This document shows, piece after piece, positions 12,442-24,846 of a DNA stretch of 64,000 nucleotides. Position 1 is the stretch's first letter; the number at the start of each line of letters is the position of its first letter. A model generated the notes under the pieces. That model saw nothing but the letters and a program-made list of their open reading frames with translations. It made no database searches and had not been told where the DNA came from. The position numbers were made by a program, and so were the translations under genes. This DNA comes from Hsuehochloa calcarea (lineage: Eukaryota; Streptophyta; Magnoliopsida; Poales; Poaceae), in assembly GCA_036346395.1 (NCBI GenBank), contig CM070609.1, positions 30,330,223 to 30,394,222 of the forward strand, written 5' to 3'.

Positions 12442-14903
12442 AGGTGGGCCTGCATGATTAAAAGGTTACTTAGTGCTAAATGACAGTACTTAAACATATT
12501 AAGTCAATGACAGGTGGGACCAGCTGATAAGTTAATTGAAAATCTAATTTTAAATGTGTTTAGTACATGAGTCACTAACATGTGGGACCACGTACTATTC
12601 CCAGTTTTAAAAGCACGTTTTAAAACTAAGAGGCTGACATGTGGGTCCCAGCCATTAGATAATTAAAATAAAAAATAGGTTTAATCATTAGTTGATAAAT
12701 AATGAGTCTATAACATGTAGGACCACCTCCGGTTCATAAATAAAATCAAGGAAACCAAAATATGAGTCTATCACAAGTATACCCCACATGTAAGTTAATA
12801 AAAATTGAAAAAATGATAAATTAAAGCCGCTTTTAGTTAGAAGAGAAATACGCTTTCTCTACTGGAAAGCATAAATCTCAATAGCACTGAGAGTAAAATA
12901 CGCTTTCTCCGTTGGAAAACGTAAGCCTCAGAAAATACGCTTTCGATGTCAACCCTTTTCTATTTTCTGGAATTTTCAAACCAAAATAAATTAAAATATT
13001 AATAACTTTTGCATACGAACTCCAAATTACATGAATCTTTTTTATAAATTCATCTAAAATCATTATGTACGAGAATATGAAAAAATATTTAGATTTTATT
13101 GTTGTTGGAATTATTGTTCTATATTTAATTTACTTCCGGCTCTCTTTATTAGACATCGATTGTTCAAGCGAATTATACAACGATCCTCCATCTTCGTATT
13201 CAGAGCAACCAGAGCAAGGCAAGCACCTCCTTTGACCATGTTGATCCTACTAATTTAATTATTGTCCTTCTTTTTTCAAAATCTATTATGCATGTACGTA
13301 TGTTCGATTAAAATTGTTTCAGAGATAATGGTAGTCATTATCATATTCAATGCATGAACCTCCTTGACATATTGATATCCTAACTATTGTAGCCATTAGG
13401 TTAATTATGGTATAGACAATAGATGATGTCAATTTGGGAATTTTGAGAGCAGGTATCACACAATTGTTTAGTCAAGATATTGTCTTTACTAAAATTTGCT
13501 TAAAGGATGATGTGAAAAACATGAAGTTGGGAGTTTTGAAATGATGGTCCAAAGGGTTTACCTCTATTATTTTGTATAAACATAAAAATGAAAAACTTAG
13601 TTTACGACGTGGGTGAGTTATATTATATTCTGAGAAGTGTGAGATTATTATCTCACATGTAAATAGGGGGAGATCCTCGCCCGAGTCAATTAAGGATCAA
13701 ATGCCAGGAAACCCTATCTAAGCCTAAGTGTACAACCACATGTGGCTATATGGGATGCTATTAGCTAATTAAGTCATTGAAAACTAGCCTTGCACGTTCA
13801 TAGGTCGTGGTAGTGCTAGCATGACCGGTATAGGCATGTTCGAAGGTGCTCCCATCACCGAGGCGTTGGGAACAAAGCCTTCTGACACAACAGTGAATGC
13901 CTCACTGAGACGGGGGTGTACCTGGGTGAAGTGAGGGTGTTCATTCACCGGGCTAGTGCAAGGTTAGGACTATGTGATGTAAAGGCTTCGATACGTGCTC
14001 TAGACTACTTACCAAATGTAGTGAGCGGTGGTATCGACGGATGTCAAATAAATTAAAGAATTTGTATGTTGTGGATAAAGTTATACACCTCTGCAGAGTG
14101 TAAATCTATTTAAATAGTCATGCTCGTGGTCATGAGCGTGCTTAGTGCAGCCTTAGTGGGTATAGTCTTAGTTTTCATAAAAATAGCTTTGCTGGAAAAC
14201 GTGGGAAATAGTTTGTTGGTTTATATTTGAGTTGAGTGTCATGTCTATGGCTGAAAATCAGATGTTGCTCGTAGACGAGGAGGGTTGTGAGTTGTTATTT
14301 ATTCCATTACTTGTTTTCATTTATCTATTTAACTGATCTCTAAAATTTCATTGCAAAATACTACATGTTGTTATTGCAAATAAAATTTGCTTAATGTTGA
14401 AAATAACTTGTAGCATAGAGCCTAGTCTCTTGTTAGCCTTGCATGTATAAAAATTTTGTTATGCACTACAAGTCTTGCTGAGTACACAATGTACTCAATC
14501 TAGCTTAAATTGTTGCTCAGAGGTTGAGGACGATCCTACGCTGGACGACGTCTTCTTTGCACCTAGAACTAGTGGGTTTGATGACGGGTCTTTCTAGGAC
14601 TTCTCTCTAGTCGGTTGTTTGAGGGATCAGATGGGCATGCCGCTGGGATTTTGGACTTATTGCATATTTTGATTCCGCTGTTACATTTGCTACTTCTGAT
14701 ACTTATGCTTTTATTTGGTCGGTCGGCCCTTATGTTGTAAATATTGTAATCACTTAGGTTATGGACCATATTTTATTTTACTCTGTATGTATGAATGTAT
14801 GGATGTGATTATCACGGTTATGGATTATGTACTAGCCACTGATCATGGGACTAGTACAATACACACACGAGGGCTTCGGGTATTCAAAGCCTAGGGTCCG
14901 ACA
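10661..14903 (+). mobile_element. Solo long LTR of a Ty3/gypsy-type element
   Basis: It starts TGTAACATCCC and ends GGTCCGACA. It is flanked by the 5-bp target duplication CCTAT (10656-10660 and 14904-14908). No second LTR copy, gag or pol is visible in its 4.2 kb, so it is read as a solo LTR, with a non-autonomous element as the alternative. TGTAAC...CGACA ends and multi-kilobase LTRs fit the Tekay/Del group, which is an inference. The serine- and proline-rich frames at 10925-11892 are not convincing genes. Confidence 0.75.
12411..12441. repeat. CT/GT compound microsatellite
   Basis: About eleven CT units are followed directly by about seven GT units, inside the solo LTR. Confidence 0.95.
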
Positions 14904-15447
14904 CCTATCAAATACCTGGGGTTACCGCTTTTGTGCAGAAGACTCTGCAGGGTTGATTTCCAGCCACTACTAGACAAAGTGGGATGGAGGCTGGCAGGAT
15001 GGAAAGGCTAGCTTCTAACTTTGGCGGGCCAGATGACCCTAGTTAAATCAGTGCTCTCCTCAATACCAACATATTTTCTCACGGCCTTGGAAGCGCCAAA
15101 AGGAGTTCTCCGTGCCCTAGACTGCAGTCGACGTTGTTTTCTTTAGGCTGGCCACGAAGATATTTCAGGAGGAAAATGTAAAGTCAGCTGGACAAAGGTC
15201 TGCAGCCGAACTCGGTTGGGGGGTCTCGACGTCCTCAATCTTCAAAAGTTCGCCTCGGCCCTCAGACTGAGATGGCTATGGCAAGAGTGGAAAGCTCCGC
15301 AGAAACCTTGGGTAGGCATGAAAAAACCATGAGACGATGCTTACCGCCGCATTTTCGCAGTAGCCACAACGATCACTTTTGAAGACGACAACAAAGCGAA
15401 ATTTTGGTCCTCCGCATGGCTACATGGAGCTGATCCTAGAGACCTGT
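14904..15447 (+). pseudogene. LINE ORF2 piece 2 (reverse transcriptase tail)
   Basis: The plus-strand reading gives IKYLGLPLLCRRLCRVDF, then LLDKVGWRLAGWKG and LSSIPTYFLTALEAPKG. Further on come GGLDVLNLQKFASALRLRWL and FWSSAWLHGADPRDL. These are standard marks of the connection between the reverse transcriptase and C-terminal domains of plant LINEs. Isolated stops and one frame change are present. The piece ends where CACTA-2 was inserted, inside the codons after PRDL. Confidence 0.9.
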
Positions 15448-15475
15448 CACTGCTACAAAATAGGCTATAGCGGAC

Positions 15476-15690
15476 GCCTCATCACAAACGGCTCCTCTGG
15501 AACCATCTATGATACGTAACTATCACAGACGGTTTATAACTAGAACCGGCTGTGATATAATTCACAGACAGTTCTTAATCAGAACCGTCTGTGATAATCC
15601 AAACATCGCAGACGGTTATAGTTCTAAATCGTTTGTGATGTTGCACTATAACATACGGTTTATAACTAGAACCGTCTGTGATATGCTAGC
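15476..15690. repeat. Subterminal repeats of CACTA-2, left end
   Basis: Ten or so ATCACAGACGGTT-type motifs in alternating orientation lie just inside the left end, the same motif as in CACTA-1. Confidence 0.88.
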
Positions 15691-15983
15691 ATTATAAATA
15701 GGCCATCCCGATAGACCCCTGACCCTAGCGCCTCTAGCCCTTCCCATTTGGGCCACCACCCCTGCTGTCTCCTCCACCATTGCGCCACCTTAGAGAGGAG
15801 AAGGAAAGGAGGAAGCTAAAGAGAGGAGGAAGAAAGGGAGGAAGATCTTACGGGATATTAATTTGGGATATTCATCGTAAGCTCCGAGGGTAATGATTTG
15901 TAACCCTTTATATTTTATCTAGGTTAATTGCTAATTAATTTTAGTATGTTTGGTCAATAGCAAGAGTACTTGCGGTTTATTAA

Positions 15984-18483
15984 CAAAAGCGAGAATCGAT
16001 AAGTAAAATGTAAAAGCGTCCTTTAGAGCATAGAAAGATATAGAGAAACTATCGCTCAAACGATTCTTATCTACCCCATATGATTCTAGGACTATTAGGT
16101 GATCTACACAAACACTAAAGAGCAAACAACGTACCGTGTCTACCCAAGGGTGCCGACCGCTAGAACCTATAAGAAGTGAGTAAGCTCTACTTAGAGAGGA
16201 AGAGCAACTAATAAGCAAAGATCCTAGAAGCACAAGACAAGAAGTAGCGCAATGTGGCAAGAGAAACACTCTAACCTGTTCGACCGAAATATTAAAAGAA
16301 ATGAAACCGTAAAGAGTAAGCGTATAATATAATATAGTATAATATAATCTGATAGTAGCGCTCCCCCTCACGGTCAGTAAGGACAAACCACCCCAAGCTC
16401 TCTCAGCTTTAGTGAAGAATACTGGCCAGTGCTCGGAGCACAATGTCACCCTTCTCTACATGGTCTCGAAGAAAGTGATATCTCGATATCAATATGCTTG
16501 GTCCGAGAATGTTGCCTTTGGGTTATTGGCAATGCAAATCGTGGGCGTGTTATCACGGAAGAGTGGAACGCGATCGATAGATAACCCAACTCTGCAGGTC
16601 GAGACCATCCAAAGCCAGCTCTGACAACGAATCGCGACAGCGTACTCGGCCTCTGCCGCAGCGAATTGCGCAACTGCCGGATTGCTTCCTCGACGACCGA
16701 GATGCGAGAAAGTGCCAATGAATTGGCAAGTGCGAAGTGCTCTTCCTATCTATCCTCGGCCGACAAAGTCTCGTGATCGAGAAAGCTAAGAGATAGACAA
16801 GAAGAGGAAGAGTACGGATGCCATAGTCAATGGTAGCTCGAAGTACCGAAAGATGCGCTTCACTTGCTTTGACGGTGAGATCTGCGAAGGCTGAGAACCG
16901 AGAGCACAAAGACACCTGAAGAAAGTGTATGCACGGTCTCGAGGTCGTGAGGTACAAGAGAGAGCCAATCATGCTCCTCGAACTCCTTTTGATCTGCGAG
17001 GTTCGCCGTCTTCATCTCGATCGGGCGGTGCAACAGATGCCATTGGGTTGATATTGGCTTTCCATCATTCATGTCAAACGCGGCAGAGAGTCTCGAGTGT
17101 ATTTGCCTTGATGAAGAAAGGTACCCTCCAGAGTTTGTTTGATTTGGAAGCCAAGGAAGAAACTCAACTCGCCCATCATGCTCATTTCAAACTCGAGCTC
17201 ATGACATCGGAAAAGCGGGGAAGCGAGAGCCGCGCGAGGAGCCGCCAAAGATAATGTCATCCATCAGGGCGAAAGAAGATCAAGCCAAGGCGGCGGATGA
17301 ACAAGGTCTTGTCAATTTTACCCATCTCAAAACCATGGCTCGTGAGATAGGACTTAAGCCTTTCATACCAAGCTCAGAGGCTGGTTGAGTCCATACAAAG
17401 CTTTGGAAAGCACATTAGACATGGTTAGGGTATTTAGGGTTCTCAAAACGTGAGGTGTCTAACATAGACTTCTTCCTCAATAAGGCCATTGAGGAAAGCA
17501 CTCTTGACATCCATCAGTGAGCTTGAAACCCTTAGAAGGTGCAAAGCCTAATGGCTTCAAGTCTAGCTACGAGGGCAGGTCTCTTCAAATCTAGACCCTC
17601 AACTTGAGAGTACCCACGAGCTACCGGCTCAGCCTTGTTTGAATGACTAACCCATCTTCACTTTGCTTGTTCTTGAACACCCATTTGGTCCCAATGATAT
17701 TGTGACCTTGAGGGGGCTCAACAAGGGACGGCACCTTGTTCCTTTCAAGTTTTCCAACTCCTCATGCATAAGCGTTTGTCCAAGACTCGTCGGATAGAGC
17801 ATGACAAGCGTCTTTGGGCTCAAATGAGGCGACGAAGCGGAATGGAGGCGAGTAAAAGACAAACTGACCTTAGAGCGTGTGACACGCTCAAAGAGGTCTC
17901 CAATGATCTCGCTCAAGGATGGTCCTTTTGAATGTGTCTTGGAGGTCGAGGTGAGATGAAGAAGTGGCCTCTACCTCATGCTGACGCATTTAGATAGGGA
18001 CAGAGCCACTAGCCGAGAAGAAGCGAAGGTAGGCTGATCTCCTCGAGGTGCGGTGGAAGAAGGCACCTCAAGAGGAGGAGGAAGAGCTGGATCAGTATAC
18101 AACCATCATCTCCGTCTTCCTCTTCGTCCACAAAGATGGACTCAGTACTCGCCTAAAGAACACGAGATCTCGGGCCTAGTCCCGATCCGCCTCATCGAAG
18201 GTCACCTCCTGAGTCTCTAACGACTTACTAGACTCGCAGATTCGGACTTCTATAGGTATCGAGAAGAAGTCGAGTAACCAGGAAAGATCCCATCACAAGA
18301 TCGTGACTCGAACTTATCTAGGTTCCCGGACTTGAGAATAAAACACTTGCAACCAAACACACGAAAATGCGAGGCGGGTTTCGCCCATATCTCAACTCAT
18401 AAGAAGTGCGATGCAAGAGTGCCCAAGAAAAACTACATTAGAAACATGACAAGCGTGCAATTCCCTCGACCCAAAACTTCCTA
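15984..18483 (-). mobile_element. Ty1/copia internal fragment without LTRs
   Basis: Minus-strand pieces read as copia reverse transcriptase and RNase H in broken frames: EFEMSMMGELSFFLGFQIKQ, GKYTRD, then IGSLLYLTTSRP and ending TKHIDIE. A GAGGGGGAG purine tract follows near 16365. CACTA-1 is uninterrupted at the matching place (TTTATTAA then AATTTAAC), which fixes the limits. No TG/CA ends, LTRs or target duplication were found. About 200 bases at 18289-18483 recur almost unchanged at 48775-48970. Confidence 0.8.
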
Positions 18484-18521
18484 ATCTAATTTAACACTAA
18501 TTTGTAAACTGCATAGCGTAG

Positions 18522-21500
18522 ATGGACCAAAACTGGATGTGCGGTGAGAACCATGTGAGTTAAGAGTACATTAATGGCGTGTTTGCTTTTAGAAGAGCCG
18601 CCGAGCAGGATATGTCAAAGAAGGGGATAAAATTTATGTACTGTCCACACATTGATTTGGAAATTTGAAGATGCTTAATAACCCAGCGCAGATCGAAGCG
18701 CACTTGATTCGAAGGGGTTTCAAAAAAGGGTATACTTGTTGGACCAGCCACGGTGAAGTGCAGATTATACAGGAAGTTAATAATGACGACATCATCTAGG
18801 AAGTCAACGATATGCTAGATATGGATTGTGCTTTTGATAAGGATAGGTCGCACGATGACAATCTGGATCAAATGCCACGTGATGCAGAATGAAACTACAG
18901 TGAGAGAGAGTTTGGTAAATTCAAGGGCTTAGTGGAGGACTCAGGAAAATCTTTGTTCCCTGTCTGCAAGCCGGAATACACAAGGTTGTCAACCATGCTT
19001 GAACTGCTGAAATTGAAGGCAAACAATGGTTGGTCCGACAAGAGTTTCACAGTGTTGTTAGGACTCCTAGCGGACATCCTTCCGGAGGGAAACATGTTGC
19101 CCAGCACCACCTACCAAGCCAAGAAGGCTCTTTGTCCATTAGGAATGGAAGTAGAAAGAATACATGCATGTCCAAACGATTGTATCCTCTATCGTAAAGA
19201 GTATGCAGACATGCATGTATGTCCCGTGTGCAAAGCATCCCGATACAAGTGTAAGAATCGTGCTAAGGTGAAGCAAGGACCTTCTGCTAAGATATTGTAG
19301 TATCTGCCTGTGATCCCACGTTTGAAGTGTTTATTTAAGAACCGAAAGGAGGCAAGATTTCTACGTTGGCACTCGGAGGAGCGTAAGAAAGATGGAAAGC
19401 TAATACACCCTACTGATTCTGCCTAGTGGAGAAACTTCGATCGAAGTTTCGAAGAGTTCGGTATGGAACCAAGGAACATAAGGTTAGGGTTGAGTACAGA
19501 TGGAATGAAGCCTTTTGGTAACATGAGCAACCGACATAGCACCTAGCACGTGAATCTATGTATGTACTGTTGGTGATATGCCCTAGAGACAATCATAGAG
19601 ATGATTGTATCACGTCTATGTTTATGAGTTTTTGAATAAATGTTATTATGTTCCTTGAATAAATCATTGGTTATAAAGATTAACAAGTATGTGACTTGTT
19701 GGTGAAACTCTTTAACTTATATAATGTCATTCTAAAAGTATCCCTGGTCGAATATCACTAGTCCAAACACTAGTGACTCTACGACCAGCACATGTATTGA
19801 TTGATGACCATGTTTCACCGGTCATGGATATAGGGATATCAAATCAATAATGTGAACACATGTTAGAGAACATGGGGTTGGATTGACCCACCTTGAGGCA
19901 CTATTGAGATTGTTATGATTCTGTGTGTCATCAGTTAGTCTCAAGCAATGATGATGTATAATCATTAGACTTGAGATCAACATGGTTTCCTACATGTGTA
20001 ATAGCACTCTTAGGGGATGCCAAACGCAACTCATAACTAGGTAGTTATAAAGGTAGCTTTCGGGTACGCTATGAAACATGCGGAGGAATGTGACTGATCA
20101 GATATGGAATTTTCCCCTCCTAAGAAGACATGAGAGATATCTCTGGACCCCTCAAAGTGGTCGAATAAATAAAGTGCATGGCCATGCCACTAGTGGTCGA
20201 AGAGTTCGATCACATAAGGTTATCCGACACTCGATCGAGAAAGTATTGAATAGCCCATGGATGACATATTATCTCACCTAGAGTTCAACCAGATATCGTA
20301 AGGCAAATGGAGAATATACACGAGTAGGTCGCTAAGTTCAATCAGTTACCGACTGGTCGTATGGAGATACGAGATGGTTGTAGACTGATCAAACGTAATC
20401 ACAGAGTGGTCGTAACCTGGTCATAAGGAGTTACGAACTGGTCATATAGAGATAGGACCTGATCGTAAGTGATGAGGACCTGGTCGTAGATCATATTGCA
20501 TTAAGGTTCGTCTGATATAATTTGTGTGTGTTCGGGAATCGTTATGTCCTGCTAGGAACTGCTAACAACTCGTGGTCAGAAAGGGTTTCTGAGTCACTAC
20601 CGACTACGCATAAACCTAACGGGTCACACACTTAATGGGTTGGAACAAAATGTGTTCGGATAGCATCCGTCATGGGCATTTTATAAGGAGATGCTTGAGG
20701 CTATTGGGATATAGAGGATATACGAGTTGACGTAAGTTGCTCCACTGAAACCCTATCTACCATCTTCCTGAGAGCTCTGCCGTCCGACTTGGTGCTAGCA
20801 CACCGACATACGATTGTTCCATCCCTGGGCGTTTGGATACCGTAGAGGCGCTACTGCGGTTGCTGTTGCGCTTGAGGATGATCTGCAATCTTCATAAGGA
20901 ACTACAGAGGTTGCTGGAGGAGACAATCGACTCGGGAGGAAGCTGGCCGATCGACTACGACCACAACATTGACACGCTCTACGTTGGACCAGGCTGCTCC
21001 AACTCTTTTTTCACTACTCTGCGTGTCAGGTGGTAACGATCTGTGATCATCTTCTTGCTTGGCTTCCTAGTTTACGTGGTAGAATTTTTGAATTGTTGCT
21101 ATCATAGCCTACCCGTATCCTTTGATGTACAACCTTCCTCCTTGGCTGTGTATGAAGCAGAGGTACATTTTGATATCACTACTTATCCAAAAGCCAAAGC
21201 AACCTGGGAACGATATTGATGTGTACCAAGCACCATTGCTAGAAGATCTTGTGACACTGTGGAACGAAGGGGTACAAGTATGGGATGCGTACAAATGAGA
21301 GAACTTCACTTTACGTGCCATGTTTTTCTTCATCATTAATGATTTTTCTGCCCTTGGTAACCTATCGGGGTTTAGTACAAAAGGAGCCAAAGCCTATCCG
21401 CACTGCTTAGATGGTACCGAGAGTGTATGGCTGAACAACTTATGCAAAACTGTGTATATGCATCACTGTAGGTTCCTTCCCAGGATTCACCCATACCGCA

Positions 21501-23322
21501 AGATGAAGAAACAATTCGATAGAAATAAGAAGGACGGTTCAGCTCCAAGGGCATTTAGAGGGAAAGAGGTCTATGATATGGTAAAGGATATCGATGTTGT
21601 CCTTGGGAAGGGATGTAAATTAAGGACCCATCAGAAGAACATCTTTAAGAAGCGGTCAATTTTTTGGGACTTGCCTTGTTGGAAGCACTTAAAAGTTCAC
21701 CACTGCATCGATGTCGTGCACGTGGAGAAGAATGTCTGTGATAGCTTGATTGGTCTCTTACTAAACATTAGTGGCAAAACAAAGGATGGTGTTAACACAT
21801 GGTGTGACTTGGTTGATATGAACATAAGGACCGAGTTAGCATCGAAAGATACCAATAAAGGACGAACGTACATTTCCCCAGCTTTCTACACTTTATCCAA
21901 GGTCGAGAGAAATGAACTATGCCAGAGCTTGCATGGTGTGAAAGTTCTGTCCGGTTACACCGCCAGTATTAAGAAACTTGTTTACATGGAAGATTTGAAA
22001 TTAATTGGTATGAAGTCTCATAATTATCATGTGCTGATGACACAAATACTTCCTGCTGTAAATAGGAGTATATTGCCAAATAATGTCCGAGTGGCAATCT
22101 TCAGGCTGTGTTATTTCTTTAACTCGATTGCTCAAAAGGTCATCAATCCCAAAGGACTAGATACTCTGCAGGCCGAGGTGGTGACGACTCTATGTCATCT
22201 TGAGATGTATATTTCCCTCTGTTATTTTTTGATATCATAGTCCATCTCATTGTTCACCTTGTGAAAGAGATAAAGATATCTGACCCTGTGTTCCTACATC
22301 ATATGTACCCGTTCAAGAGGTACAGGGTAATTTTCAAGTCCTACGTACGGAATCGATCTCGACCGGAGGGTAGCATCATCGAACGTTATGCAACCGAGGA
22401 GGTCATTGAGTTCTGAATCAACTACATAGCTCAGGTGGAACCGATAGGTGTGCCTCTATCTCGTCATGAGCGGAGGCTAGAGGGTATCGGGACCATTGAA
22501 AGTAAAGCAATCCCTTCCAATCTAGATACGTACGCGCAAGCCCATTTCATGGTCTTGCAACACATGACCCAAGTGTCCCTGTACATCGACGAGCACGAAG
22601 ACATGGTACGCCAATAGAATCTAGACCGATCGAAGATTTGGATCACGAGAGAGCACAACCGTCGGTTCAACGAATGGTTAAAGGTGTGATTCACTAGGAG
22701 GTCATCAAGTGATGATACGTTGCTATGGTTGGCAAAAGGGCCAAAATTTACAATTATAACATGGCAAGGATACGACATAAATGGGTACACATTTTATACG
22801 GTAGCTCAGGATATAGGAAGAGCACAGTCCAGAACAGCGGTGTCCACATAGATGCGTTTCACGAGCAGTTCAATACCGCCAGGGCACGTGGGTTGAACTC
22901 CTACTATGGGTTCGTAGAGGAGATTTGGGAGCCCAACTACATATTTTTCAAGATCCCCCTGTTTCGATGCCATTGGGTTAAACTTCCGTAGGGCATGAAG
23001 GTCGACAAGTATGGCGTCGCTGTTGTGGACCTCAAACGTGTCGGATACAAGGACGAACCATTTGTACTCGCTAATTAAGCAAGTTGTTCAAGTTTTTTAT
23101 ATAACTGACCAGCAAATAAGAACCGCCACGTAGTTCTTCATGGAAAAAGAAGGATTGTCAGAGTTGAGAATGTCGTGGATGAGGAAGAGTACAATCAATT
23201 TGACGAGTTGCCTCCTTTCGGAGATGACATCAGGCTCGAGGAAGAACCCAATGAGGAAGCTAGCTATATGCGCATCGATCATCTTGCGTGTCGATCATCT
23301 TGAAGGGCTATATTTTAATTAA
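18522..23322 (+). pseudogene. Tnp2-type CACTA transposase, decayed and interrupted
   Basis: The start ATG at 18522 opens MDQNWM, followed by a Transpos_assoc-like region (HLIRRGFKKGYTCW at about 18690). A zinc-ribbon-like stretch with CPNDCILYR and CPVCKASRYK is near 19170-19250. The Tnp2 core continues to about 22240, with HCIDVVHVEKNVCDSLIG and CYFFNSIAQKV in the open frame 21320-22240. The DUF4216-like domain is at about 22720-23080 (STVQNSGVHIDA, YKDEPFVLAN). In-frame stops, a short duplication of the TCGATCATCTTG segment near the end, and a copia LTR at 19568-21125 show that it is inactive. Removing that LTR and one TGTAC copy rejoins LCMY with NLPPWLCM in frame. It is the closest relative of the gene in CACTA-1. 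Confidence 0.92.
19568..21125 (+). mobile_element. Copia LTR, solo, inside the CACTA-2 transposase
   Basis: It begins TGTTGGTGATATGCCC, a start common to copia LTRs of grasses. It is flanked by TGTAC (19563-19567 and 21126-21130). The right end reads TTTGA where TTTCA would be expected, so the terminal CA seems mutated. No coding domain is present. A reversed piece of the same LTR is at 9736-9878. The middle (20340-20500) has GGTCGTA and TTACGA words like those of the gypsy element at 38548. Confidence 0.8.
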
Positions 23323-23672
23323 GAATTTATTACATTGTAATTTATTCCATAACATGAGACATGTCAATGTGGACTTGCCATGTGTTATGGACTTGTAATC
23401 TATTATTTTGATGTCAACGTGGAATTGTCGTGTGTTAATGTGTTATGGACTTGTCATCTCTGATATTGATGTCAATGTGGACTTCATTGTAATGTATGGA
23501 GTATCAAAATTGGTTTCACTTGATTTGGAGTTGAGTTGAATTAGATTTGAATTTTTTAAGTCAAATGAATTTTTAGCCGATAAATTAATTTTTAGTCAAA
23601 TGATTTGGAGTTGTGTTATGGACTTGTCACCAGGTTCATGTGGATAAATAGAATGAACCAATCACATAGTGG

Positions 23673-23745
23673 CATATCACAGACGGTTCTATTATGAAAT
23701 TATTTGTGATAAGTAGACGGTTCCATAATATAACCGTCTGTGATA
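23673..23745. repeat. Internal block of CACTA terminal-type repeats
   Basis: ATCACAGACGGTT, a degenerate inverse, then GACGGTT and AACCGTCTGTGAT lie between the two genes of CACTA-2. The second gene's GC-rich leader starts right after (23760-24010). The matching block in CACTA-1 is at 4803-4984. Confidence 0.8.
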
Positions 23746-23759
23746 TCACTTTATTAGGA

Positions 23760-24846
23760 GGGAACCGCTAGGGTTTGTGCGCCCTTACTCATCAATCTCC
23801 CTTACTCTCGCCCATTCACATCCCCAGCGCCTTAGCCCCTTGCTCTCGCTCGCTCGCCTCCGACCTCGACGCCGCCCAAAGCCTCTTCCCTGACGCCTCC
23901 GAAGCCACCTCCTCTGACCTCGACGCCGCTCGGCCTCCTCCTCCCCCTTCCTTCCCCACCACCATCCGAAGCCACCTTCCAAGGTACGTCTCTGCTCCTC
24001 GCGCCTCCTCCGGTCCTCCAGCTTCCCTCCTCTCCAGCGGCCGACGGTGTGTTTCCCTTCTCTTCTCAATTCTCTCAGATCTAGTTGAAGAAGTTTGGGT
24101 CTTGGTGAGTGGGGGAAAGAAGATAAGCGGGTGAGTGGGGATTTCTATGTACTACTGTATTAAGCAAATACGAATCTGTGAAGCGCTACTAAAACTGATA
24201 GCGCAATACACTAAGTCACTAACAGACTTGCGCATTCTTAGGTGTAGTTTATTGAAAATAGTTACTTTGCACCTTTAATTAAGCACTAAGTCACTAATAG
24301 ACTTGCATTATGTCATGTACAGATGCACAATTCAAGCTTCCAGTCTAATATCGAGTATCGTAGTTTATATTGTTGTTGCTCTATTGCGGTGAGCCTTTAT
24401 TAGTCCTAAATTGTTTGTCGTGTGTGTTTATGCATGTGTGTGCAGGAGAGTGCAGAAGTAATAAAAAGAAGCTATAATGTTATTTTCTATTTTAAGGTCT
24501 TTAAATGCCTATGAGTTTAATGGATTAACAATTTATCTTAGACATGTTTCGGGGTTAAGCTGATCCTCCACATGTGCAGTGCCTATCAGATTCTATATTC
24601 AAATTATCTCCCATGTAGGAAAGCTAACTGATAATTAGTATAATGTTGCTCAGGCTGCTAGATATTTTTGTTTTTATGAAGGCTTGAAGGGTAAATGGGT
24701 TGGCTTCTAGATGTCATGGCAATATGGTTATGCTGATCCATTTGGTTGGCTGGTGATTTTGTTATTCTTTGTATGGATATCAACTTGCAATCCATGAAAT
24801 TTTAGTTCATTGTGTATGTAACTTATATAGATAGGAAGTAAGCGAT
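23760..24846 (+). other. Leader and probable intron of the second CACTA-2 gene
   Basis: A C-rich, exon-like stretch (23770-24010) with the phrase CTAGGGTTTG is followed by AT-rich sequence up to the gene start. The layout looks like a 5' untranslated exon and intron. No protein was recognised, and the open frame at 23775-24134 is probably not translated. Confidence 0.4.

Noticed and set aside
14960..14970. CACTACTAG as a further CACTA terminus
   Set aside because: It is part of the LINE coding sequence (LLDKVGW) and has no subterminal repeats nearby.
23775..24134. 119-codon frame in the GC-rich stretch of CACTA-2
   Set aside because: It is low-complexity with no homology recognised, and sits where a leader exon of the second CACTA gene is expected.
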